From the NCBI GenBank assembly GCA_003170275.1, contig PNAM01000055.1, positions 105,909-169,908 of the forward strand: a stretch of 64,000 bases of DNA. Reading direction: 5' to 3'. The number at the start of each line of letters is the position of its first letter. Position 1 is the stretch's first letter. The notes below the pieces were generated by a model. That model saw only the letters and a program-made list of their open reading frames with translations, was not told the origin of the DNA and ran no database searches. A program made the position numbers and the translations under genes. Positions 54,761-64,000 of this stretch are shown piece by piece. Source of the stretch: Myxococcales bacterium (lineage in GTDB: Bacteria > Myxococcota_A > Polyangia > Palsa-1104).

Positions 54761-54796
54761 ACTCACCGACCGGCGCAGGCGGGCCGGTCGGTGAGT
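54761..54796 (+). terminator. Perfect 14-bp hairpin after the antitoxin gene
   Basis: ACTCACCGACCGGC pairs with GCCGGTCGGTGAGT over 14 bp with an 8-base loop. It lies 7 bp after the antitoxin stop. No U tract follows, so it may act as a processing site or transcription block rather than a classical terminator. Confidence 0.55.
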
Positions 54797-54862
54797 ATCG
54801 TCTGTTGCCGCCAGGACGATAACTGTCCTAGTTTCACGCTCCTAGTGTCCTAATTCGCCCCG

Positions 54863-54877
54863 AAAACAGCCAGTACC
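54863..54877. repeat. Right terminal inverted repeat of the island
   Basis: Read inward: GGTACTGGCTGTTTT, matching the left end at 12 of 15 positions. Confidence 0.7.
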
Positions 54878-54885
54878 AGGCTTCC
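54878..54885. repeat. Target site duplication, right copy (AGGCTTCC)
   Basis: Identical to 51135-51142. It ends 7 bp before the -35 box of the next gene's promoter. Confidence 0.75.
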
Positions 54886-54892
54886 GCAATAA

Positions 54893-54920
54893 TTGACTTT
54901 TTCCACCGATTCGCTACGAT
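54893..54920 (+). promoter_or_regulatory. Sigma70-type promoter of the 54935 gene
   Basis: TTGACT (54893-54898), 16-bp spacer, TACGAT (54915-54920). A TTG at 54893 could be mistaken for a start codon of the following gene, but it is part of this -35 box. Confidence 0.6.
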
Positions 54921-54934
54921 GGCGACTGCCCTCC

Positions 54935-55930
54935 GTGGGCCCGGAGACCTTAGCCCTGACCGCTCCTGCCCCGACTCAACGGATACTGGCGATCGCGGAC
55001 GATCCGACGACGCTCAAACGATTGGCCGACGCCATCCAGGCCGGCGGCGCGAGCCCGGTGTTGGTGCGTGGCGCCAACATGCTCGATCAGGCGCCCGGCC
55101 CGCTGCCGTTTCGCTTCGCCGTGTACGCGTGGGACGGCACCCAGAAGGGCATGGAGCTGGTCACCGCCAAGATGCGGGACGGCGCGCAGCTGGTCGGCGT
55201 GACCCCGCCGTCGAATCTGGCGGCGTTCACCAAGCTGCTCTCCGACCCGCGCTGCAATCACGTGCTGACCGCCGACGACAACGGCTACCACATGGTCTCG
55301 GTCACGGTGCAGAAGTTCGTCACCGGCGATCTGTTCGGCATCGAGAAGTACCTGCCCAAGGACACGCCGGTGCACCTGACCCGCCTGCGCGAGTACAAGG
55401 GCCGCACCGCCGCCATCGACGAGGTGCTCGGGTATGCCGAGAAGGTCGGCGTGCGCCGCCAGATCCGCTCGGCGATCGGCCAGGTGTGCGAAGAGCTCTT
55501 GATGAACGCGCTGTACGACGCGCCCGTCGACGAGAAGGGCAATCCGATCTTCGCCGAGATCGAGATCAAGGCGCGCCTCGACAAGCTCTCGCCGCGCCCG
55601 GTGTCGATTCGCTACGCAGCGACGGAGACCGGCTTCGCGGTGAGCGTGCGCGATCGTTTCGGGCGGCTCGACAAGGCGACCGTGCTCCGCTACATCGACA
55701 AGTGCCTGCACTCGTCGCAACAGATCGACCGCAAGACCTACGGCGCGGGCCTCGGCATCTATCTCATCGCCAACGCCGCCGCGCAGTTCGTCCTCAACGT
55801 CGCGCCCGGCATGGCCACCGAGGTCGTGTGCACGTTCGATCGGAAGACCGCCCGCGCCTCGCTGCGCGCGCTGTCGGTCTTCGTCTACCCCGGCGGACAG
55901 ACCCAGCAGCAGACCGCGCAGGCGGGGTAG
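54935..55930 (+). CDS. Receiver-like domain fused to GHKL (RsbW-like) ATPase, second paralogue
   Basis: 331 residues from a GTG at 54935, about 8 bases after the predicted transcript start. The N-terminal part (about 15-115: RILAIADDPTTLKRLADAI) resembles a receiver but lacks a clear phospho-Asp. GHKL ATPase: Glu187 and Asn191 in EELLMNALYDAPVD, then RDRFGRLDK and TYGAGLGIYL. The segment LLMNAL(Y/F)DAPVD is shared with the 37780 paralogue. Followed 6 bp later by a Ser/Thr kinase gene. Confidence 0.75.
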   Translation: MGPETLALTAPAPTQRILAIADDPTTLKRLADAIQAGGASPVLVRGANMLDQAPGPLPFRFAVYAWDGTQKGMELVTAKMRDGAQLVGVTPPSNLAAFTKLLSDPRCNHVLTADDNGYHMVSVTVQKFVTGDLFGIEKYLPKDTPVHLTRLREYKGRTAAIDEVLGYAEKVGVRRQIRSAIGQVCEELLMNALYDAPVDEKGNPIFAEIEIKARLDKLSPRPVSIRYAATETGFAVSVRDRFGRLDKATVLRYIDKCLHSSQQIDRKTYGAGLGIYLIANAAAQFVLNVAPGMATEVVCTFDRKTARASLRALSVFVYPGGQTQQQTAQAG

Positions 55931-55935
55931 GGCTC

Positions 55936-58389
55936 GTGCCCGACGCGGGCGATACCCGAGCGCTCGGCGGATATCGGCTGCTCTCCCAGCTGGCCGTCGG
56001 TGGCATGGCCGAGATCTACATCGCCAAGACCGCCGGCGTGGGCGGCTTCGAGAAGACCGTCGCGCTCAAGGTGATCCACCCCAACTTCTCCGAAGATCCC
56101 GAGTTCGTGCAGATGCTCGTCGACGAGGCCAAGCTCGCCGTGCAGCTGCAGCACGCCAACATCGTGCAGACCTTCGACCTCGGCAAGATCGACAACCAGT
56201 ACTACATTGCGATGGAGCTGATCGACGGCGTCGATCTGTACAAGCTATTGCGCCAGGCGTCGGAGAAGGAGATCGATTTTCCGTTCGAGGTGGCGGCGTT
56301 CATCGCGCTCGAGGCGTGCAACGGGCTCGACTACGCGCACCGCAAGCGCGACTCCAAGGGGCGCGCGCTGCAGATCGTGCACCGCGACATTTCGCCGCAG
56401 AACATCCTGGTCTCGTTCGACGGCGAGGTGAAGATCGTCGACTTCGGCATCGCCAAGGCGGCGCTGCGCGGCCGGCAGACCGCCGCCGGGGTGATCAAGG
56501 GCAAGTACTACTACATGAGCCCGGAGCAGGCGTGGGGCGATCCGATCGACGCGCGCACCGACGTGTTCTCGACGGGGATCTTGCTCTACGAGATGCTGGT
56601 CGGGCAGATGCTCTACCTCGAGGAGGACCTCGAAACGCTGCTCGACAAGGTGCGCAAGGCCAACATCGCGCCGCCGTCGACCATGCGCTCGACCCTGTCG
56701 CCCGAGCTCGAGGCGATCGTGATGAAGGCGCTCAAGAAGCGCCCGCAGGATCGCTACCAGAGCGCGCAGGAGCTCGCGCAGGCGCTCACCGAGTACATGC
56801 GCTCCACCGCGCCGGACTTCAACCGCGCGCGGCTGGCCTCGTTCGTGGACGATGTGCGGGGCGAGGACCCGACCACCCAGAACCGGGATCCGCGCGCGTC
56901 GACCGCGCTCACGCGCGAGATGTTGGCGCAGGACGAGAACAGCCTGTTGTTCAAGCTGAGCGATCTGAAGCCGCCCGTGCCCGCGCCGGTCAAGCCCGCG
57001 CTCGCGCCGCCCAAACCGGCCGCTGCGCCGCGTCGCGCGCGAGATCAGGCGACCTCGCCGGTGTCGCTCCCCGAGGCGCGCCGCGTGCTGGCCGGCGACT
57101 TCGAGGAGAGCGATCAGACCATCGTCGACTCGGGCGGCGAGACGCTCATGGCGCATCTCGACCACCCCGATCCGGAGTCGACGCGGCCGATGGCCGGCCC
57201 CGACGCCCTGCGCAACTTCGGCGGCAAGCTGCACGACCTCACGCCCGCGCCCGCCGCGCTCCGCGACGATCCGGCGTTCGACGACGAGGACGAGCCGACC
57301 ACGACTGGCGGCGCCTCGGGGTTTCCCTCGCCGCGCGCGCAGGCCGGCGACGATCCGCCGTTGCCTGGCGTGCGCGCGCAGCTGCAGAACCCGGTCGCCG
57401 CCCGGCAGCCGGTGCGGCCCGCGCCCAAGCTCGCCTCGCTCGGCTCGCGCGGCAACGAGGAGGAGGAGCGGACCGCGCAGCACAAGCGCCCGGGCGCGCG
57501 CCCCGCCAGGCCGGCCGCGCCGCTCCTGCCGCCCATGCCTTCCGCCGACAGCATGTTTCCGACCCTGGAGATGAAGAAGCGCACGTCCAGCCCGGGCGAC
57601 GACGATTCGGAATCCGGCCCGACGCCGATCACCAACGCGTTGCCGCCCACGCCGATGACCTCGTTCGACGAGCCGACGCGCATCCCGCCGGCGATCCCCG
57701 CGCCGTTGCCGTCGGACAGCCAGCGCCGCATCGACTGGCCGTTTCAGCCCATCTCGCCCAACGAAGACGCCACCATCACGCCGGCGACCTTCCCGGCGAC
57801 GCCGTACCTGCACCACCCGCCGTCCGACAACTCGGCGACCGCGTTGGTGCCCAAGCGCGGCCGCACGCTGCTGATCATCGGCGTGGCCGCCGGCGCGTTG
57901 GTGCTGTCGGCGATCGGCATCGGCATGATCGCCGGCTCGGGCTCGGCGGCGCGCGCCACCATCCAGGTGGTCTCGGTGCCGGCCGGCGCCGAGGTGCGGC
58001 TCGACGCGGCGGCGATCGGCAAGGTGACGCCGCTCGAGATCCCCGACGTGGACGCCCAGTCGTCGCACCACGTGCGCGTGTCGATGCGCGGGTTCGACGT
58101 GTGGGAGTCGGACGTCAAGTTCGAGCCCGGCGCGTTCAAGGTGCGGCTGCAGGCGGTGCTGGTGCCGACGGTGGGCCGGGTGGCGATCACCTCGGTTCCG
58201 CCCGGCGCCGAGGCGATCGTCAACGGCCGCATTCGCGGGCTCACGCCGGCCACCGTCGGTGATTTGCCACCCAACGAAGACGTCAGCATCGAGCTGCGGC
58301 TGCGCGGCTACAGGGTCGCGAAGAAGCAGCTCTCCTGGGGCGGCAAGCGCGCGATAGAAGTCACGATCCCGCTTGAGAAAGCGAAATAG
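55936..58389 (+). CDS. Membrane Ser/Thr protein kinase with PEGA domains
   Basis: 817 residues from a GTG, with AGGG upstream. Kinase domain about 13-290: Gly loop LAVGGMAEIY, Lys45, HRD with Asp151, DFG with Asp169, SPEQ. Then a long Pro/Ala-rich cytoplasmic linker (about 300-640) with likely phosphosites. Transmembrane helix about 645-668. The extracytoplasmic part has two PEGA domains (about 675-817: VVSVPAGAEVRLD, TSVPPGAEAIVNG). PknB-like topology, sensing the envelope by inference. In an operon with the GHKL ATPase and probably the bactofilin. Confidence 0.93.
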   Translation: MPDAGDTRALGGYRLLSQLAVGGMAEIYIAKTAGVGGFEKTVALKVIHPNFSEDPEFVQMLVDEAKLAVQLQHANIVQTFDLGKIDNQYYIAMELIDGVDLYKLLRQASEKEIDFPFEVAAFIALEACNGLDYAHRKRDSKGRALQIVHRDISPQNILVSFDGEVKIVDFGIAKAALRGRQTAAGVIKGKYYYMSPEQAWGDPIDARTDVFSTGILLYEMLVGQMLYLEEDLETLLDKVRKANIAPPSTMRSTLSPELEAIVMKALKKRPQDRYQSAQELAQALTEYMRSTAPDFNRARLASFVDDVRGEDPTTQNRDPRASTALTREMLAQDENSLLFKLSDLKPPVPAPVKPALAPPKPAAAPRRARDQATSPVSLPEARRVLAGDFEESDQTIVDSGGETLMAHLDHPDPESTRPMAGPDALRNFGGKLHDLTPAPAALRDDPAFDDEDEPTTTGGASGFPSPRAQAGDDPPLPGVRAQLQNPVAARQPVRPAPKLASLGSRGNEEEERTAQHKRPGARPARPAAPLLPPMPSADSMFPTLEMKKRTSSPGDDDSESGPTPITNALPPTPMTSFDEPTRIPPAIPAPLPSDSQRRIDWPFQPISPNEDATITPATFPATPYLHHPPSDNSATALVPKRGRTLLIIGVAAGALVLSAIGIGMIAGSGSAARATIQVVSVPAGAEVRLDAAAIGKVTPLEIPDVDAQSSHHVRVSMRGFDVWESDVKFEPGAFKVRLQAVLVPTVGRVAITSVPPGAEAIVNGRIRGLTPATVGDLPPNEDVSIELRLRGYRVAKKQLSWGGKRAIEVTIPLEKAK

Positions 58390-58407
58390 CGGGGGTACGC
58401 TGGTCGG

Positions 58408-58884
58408 ATGCCAAGTGTTGCGCACAGCGTCAGTGACAAGCCCGACGGCGAGATCAACACGCTGCTCGGCAAGGGCTCGGAGTTCGAGGGCAAGCTCACC
58501 TTCGAGGGCACGGTCCGCATCGACGGCAAGCTGTCGGGGGAGATCTTCTCCGACGACGTGCTGGTGGTCGGCGAAGGCGCGCACGTCTCGGCCGAGATCG
58601 AGGTGGGCGTGATCATCGTCGAGGGCAACGTCACCGGGAACATCCGGGCCAAGCGCGCCGTCGAGCTGCACGCCCCCGCGCGGGTGCGCGGCAACATCGA
58701 GACCCCGTCGCTGTACGTCGACAAGGGCGTCATCTTCGAGGGCAACTGCCGGATGGAAGGCGCCGGACAGGCGCGCCCCACCACCTTGAATGGGCTGGCG
58801 AGCGCCGCCGGGCCCAAGCCGACCGCCACCGCGCAGACCCCTTCGATCAGCGCCGCTCCGGCCGCCACTCCGCCCAAAAAGTAG
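58408..58884 (+). CDS. Bactofilin
   Basis: 158 residues. Core beta-helix domain (about 20-120) with repeated G-x-h-x-G-x-h-x-G units: FEGTVRIDGKLSGEI, EGNVTGNIRAKRAVELHAPARVRGNIETP. Bactofilins polymerise into cytoskeletal filaments that act in cell shape, stalks or chromosome positioning. The C-terminal 35 residues are Ala/Pro/Thr-rich and disordered. Bactofilin genes directly before an atpX-atpF run are also found in related bacteria. Confidence 0.92.
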   Translation: MPSVAHSVSDKPDGEINTLLGKGSEFEGKLTFEGTVRIDGKLSGEIFSDDVLVVGEGAHVSAEIEVGVIIVEGNVTGNIRAKRAVELHAPARVRGNIETPSLYVDKGVIFEGNCRMEGAGQARPTTLNGLASAAGPKPTATAQTPSISAAPAATPPKK

Positions 58885-58945
58885 CTCGTCCGCCCGAAAA
58901 GCTGGTCGCGTTTCTTCCGCCCAATTATGTTGGGATTGGCGCTTC

Positions 58946-58974
58946 TTGACACCCTGCGTCCAGGGGTGTTAAGC
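58946..58974 (+). promoter_or_regulatory. Promoter of the ATP synthase operon
   Basis: Perfect TTGACA (58946-58951), 17-bp spacer, weak TTAAGC (58969-58974). The spacer holds an ACACCC / GGGTGT inverted repeat that could be an operator. Leader about 20 bases ending in GGAGAG before the ATG at 59000. Confidence 0.45.
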
Positions 58975-58999
58975 GTGTCGCGCCGTACCCGGAGAGTGC

Positions 59000-59476
59000 A
59001 TGTTTCTCGCCACCTTGCTTGCCGTCGCTGAGGAAGCCCCACCACCGCTGATCGACGTGGACGGAACGCTGCTTTTGCAGTTCGTTCTGTTCCTGATCAT
59101 GTTGGTGGTGTTGTCGCGCTTTCTCTTCACGCCGTATCTCAAGATGCGGGGCGAGCGCGACAAGGGCATCAGCGGCGCCCGTCACGAAGCGCACGAGATG
59201 GAGTCGCGCGCCCAGAAGATGGTCGGGGACTACGACGCGCAGATGACCCGCGCCAAGCAGCGCGGCGGCGAAGAGCGCGCTCGACTGCGCTCCGAAGGTG
59301 CCGTGCGCGAGCGCCAGCTCCTCGGCGCCGCCCGCGACGAGTCGCACAAGGCGCTCGAGGGCGCCCGCACGTTGGTGACCACCCAGGCCGCCGCCGCCAA
59401 GACCAGGCTGGCCGCCGAAGCGGGCGGGCTCGCGCGCCAGATGGCCAAGAAGATCCTCGGCCGGGAGGTCGCGTGA
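59000..59476 (+). CDS. atpX: ATP synthase F0 subunit b'
   Basis: 158 residues: an N-terminal transmembrane helix (about 20-42, LLQFVLFLIMLVVLSRFLFTPYL) and a long charged coiled-coil stalk. This is the b/b' layout of the peripheral stalk. It pairs with the b subunit encoded next (overlap of 4 bp). The order b'-b-delta-alpha-gamma-beta, without a and c, matches deltaproteobacterial operons where atpB and atpE lie elsewhere. Confidence 0.9.
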   Translation: MFLATLLAVAEEAPPPLIDVDGTLLLQFVLFLIMLVVLSRFLFTPYLKMRGERDKGISGARHEAHEMESRAQKMVGDYDAQMTRAKQRGGEERARLRSEGAVRERQLLGAARDESHKALEGARTLVTTQAAAAKTRLAAEAGGLARQMAKKILGREVA

Positions 59477-60186
59477 TCCGCCTGCGCCAATCATTCGCGA
59501 TCGCCACGCTCACCCTCACGCTCTCGCTCTCGCTAACCCCCGCCCTCGCGCAGGAGGGCGAAGCCAAGTCGCCCGAAGGCGGCTCGGGCTTTCCCGGCCC
59601 CGACGTCAACGAGGACGAAGCGTCGCCCAGGATCCAGAACTGGTGGAGCTGGGACTACGGCCCGGGCGCCAAGGAGCCGGCCCACAAGCACCTGCCGCCG
59701 CCGTTCGGCTTCGCGCTGGTCAACTTCGCGATCTTCGCCGCCATCATGTACAAGCTGGCGGCCAAGCCGCTGCGCAGCTACGTGCAGGATCGCCACGACC
59801 GCATCCGCAAGGATCTAGACGAGGCCGGCAAGCTGCGCGCGCACGCCGAGGCGCAGCTCAAGGAGTACGCCGAGCGGGTCAAGAACGTGAACCAGGAGAT
59901 CGAGACCCTCTTGGCGACCATCAAGCAGGAGGCGGAGGCGGACAAGCTGCGCATCATCGCCGCCGCGGAGCAGCAGGCCGCGCGCCTGAAGATCGAGGCG
60001 CAGAAGCAGATCGAGGCCGAGATCGCGCGCGCGCGCAACGAGCTGCGCCGAGAGGTCATCGAAGCGGCCGTGAACGCCGCCGACACCATCCTCAAGTCGC
60101 AGATCGGCGCCGACGATCAGCGCAAGATGGCGGAGAAGTACGTCGCCACCCTCGAGCACACCGCCAAGGCGGGGAGGCCAGCGTAA
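59473..60186 (+). CDS. atpF: ATP synthase F0 subunit b with N-terminal signal-like segment
   Basis: 237 residues from a GTG overlapping the atpX stop. Residues 1-27 look like a cleavable signal peptide (ending ALAQ). Then an acidic Pro/Gly linker, the membrane helix of the b subunit at about 78-100 (FGFALVNFAIFAAIMYKLAAKPL) and a charged stalk (about 100-235). Longer than the usual b subunit because of the first 75 residues, a form seen in relatives. TAATG overlap with atpH. Confidence 0.88.
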   Translation: MIRLRQSFAIATLTLTLSLSLTPALAQEGEAKSPEGGSGFPGPDVNEDEASPRIQNWWSWDYGPGAKEPAHKHLPPPFGFALVNFAIFAAIMYKLAAKPLRSYVQDRHDRIRKDLDEAGKLRAHAEAQLKEYAERVKNVNQEIETLLATIKQEAEADKLRIIAAAEQQAARLKIEAQKQIEAEIARARNELRREVIEAAVNAADTILKSQIGADDQRKMAEKYVATLEHTAKAGRPA

Positions 60187-60728
60187 TGGTCGTGGGCAGC
60201 CTCGCTCGCCGTTACGCCAAGGCGCTCCTCGAGATCGGCGTGCGCCAGCAGACCTTCGACGCGCTCGGCAAGGAGCTGGAGCGCACCGCGGAGCTGTTCT
60301 CCAAGTCGCCCGATCTGAAGAACACGCTCGAGAACCCGGTGTTCCCGCTCGACAAGCGGCGGCTGATCCTCGAGGAGATCGCGCGCCGGCTCGGCCTGTC
60401 GAAGATCGTGCGCAACTTCGTCATGCTGCTGCTCGACAAGGGGCGCATCAACGCGCTGGGCGACATCGCGCGCGCGCACCGGGCGCTGGTCGACGAGCAC
60501 GCCGGCCGCATCCGCGCCAGCGTCACCACCGCGCGCCCGCTCGATCCCACGCTCGAGGCGCGGCTCAAGACGGCGCTCGAGAAGCAGTCCGGCAAGGTAG
60601 TCATCCTCGAGAAGCGTGAGGACCCGGCGATCGTCGGCGGGCTCGTCACGCAGCTCGGCGACATCGTGTACGACGGCAGTGTCCGTACCCAGCTTCAACA
60701 ACTTCGCGAAGAGCTGCTGGCCGAATAG
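60186..60728 (+). CDS. atpH: ATP synthase F1 subunit delta
   Basis: 180 residues, normal length. N-terminal six-helix domain and C-terminal segment GGLVTQLGDIVYDGSVRTQLQQL, the family signature. It joins the peripheral stalk to the alpha/beta crown. Confidence 0.92.
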   Translation: MVVGSLARRYAKALLEIGVRQQTFDALGKELERTAELFSKSPDLKNTLENPVFPLDKRRLILEEIARRLGLSKIVRNFVMLLLDKGRINALGDIARAHRALVDEHAGRIRASVTTARPLDPTLEARLKTALEKQSGKVVILEKREDPAIVGGLVTQLGDIVYDGSVRTQLQQLREELLAE

Positions 60729-60755
60729 GGTCGGCATTTAAAGGAAAAGAGACAG

Positions 60756-62285
<1,530 letters not shown>

Positions 62286-62289
62286 CTCC

Positions 62290-64000
<1,711 letters not shown>

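Larger units (their letters stand above)
51143..54877. mobile_element. IS1-family transposon with cargo genes (3735 bp)
   Basis: The island has 7-bp perfect inverted ends (GGTACTG), an 8-bp flanking duplication and an internal IS1-type DDE transposase. IS1 ends begin with GGT and IS1 makes 8-10 bp duplications, so the ends, duplication and transposase agree. Cargo: a HARE-like winged-helix gene, a Fis-like HTH gene and a toxin-antitoxin pair. The flanking chromosomal sequence closes up to a normal divergent intergenic region when the island is removed. Cargo-bearing IS1 relatives are known; this gene set is not one I recognise. Confidence 0.75.

Noticed and set aside
51147..54850. ACTGTCC...TCACGCT direct repeats as attachment sites of an integrase island
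   Set aside because: They lie inside the inverted repeats and duplication, no integrase gene is present, and they fit transposase-binding sites better.

Overview
The window is a dense, visibly GC-rich bacterial chromosome segment. Genes are packed with ATGA, GTGA and TAATG overlaps. It has many two-component proteins, two Ser/Thr kinases of the eukaryotic type, TPR and PEGA proteins, VWA proteins with Cys-rich repeats, a bactofilin and an ATP synthase operon that starts with b'-b and lacks the a and c subunits next to it. Together these suggest a member of the Myxococcota / former Deltaproteobacteria. This is inferred from gene content, since no rRNA or tRNA gene was found.

Layout. 1-9077 (minus): a truncated Cys-rich VWA protein; a coupled four-gene redox operon (sulfite-oxidase-like molybdoenzyme, dihaem cytochrome c, two-domain rhodanese lipoprotein, fatty acid hydroxylase); a small membrane protein; a PaaA/C-like diiron protein; a VWA lipoprotein; a DUF3887-alpha/beta hydrolase. 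9188-18484 (plus): a receiver, a flippase-like membrane protein, a binding protein / CHASE-HAMP histidine kinase / receiver set, an FHA-GAF-nucleotide cyclase, and an outer-membrane protein coupled to a hydantoinase B. 18492-27422 (minus): a six-gene signalling operon (RsbU-type phosphatase, TPR lipid-exported protein, PhnD-like binding protein, STAS-zinc protein, two histidine kinases), divergent from a Cys-PAS gene at 27521. 28071-37692 (minus): tail-anchored STAS-zinc protein, a 2086-residue TPR protein, a Ser/Thr kinase and a TPR-PEGA protein. 37780-50758 (plus): receiver-like/GHKL ATPase, double STAS-zinc membrane protein, PEGA protein, small lipoprotein, FadL-like porin, two lipoproteins, OmpA with thrombospondin type 3 repeats, TonB-dependent receptor, HAD phosphatase. 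50735-51106 (minus): receiver.

51143-54877 is an accessory island. I read it as one IS1-type transposon with cargo. It starts and ends with GGTACTG inverted repeats, is flanked by an identical 8-bp duplication (AGGCTTCC), and carries an IS1-family DDE transposase, a HARE-like winged-helix protein, a Fis-like HTH protein and a DUF4258 / MqsA-like toxin-antitoxin pair. It sits in the short divergent intergenic region between the 50735-51106 receiver gene and the second receiver-like/GHKL ATPase.

54935-64000 (plus): GHKL ATPase coupled to a PEGA Ser/Thr kinase, a bactofilin, then atpX(b')-atpF-atpH-atpA-atpG-atpD (truncated by the window).

The most interesting theme is a distributed partner-switching-like network: an RsbU/SpoIIE phosphatase, three STAS proteins (four STAS domains) that each carry paired CxxC zinc-binding motifs, and two receiver-like/GHKL ATPases each beside a Ser/Thr kinase. 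I see no sigma factor in the window, so the output of this network is unknown. Several of these genes share the same promoter form (TTGnCn, 17 bp, TAnAnT) with very short leaders.
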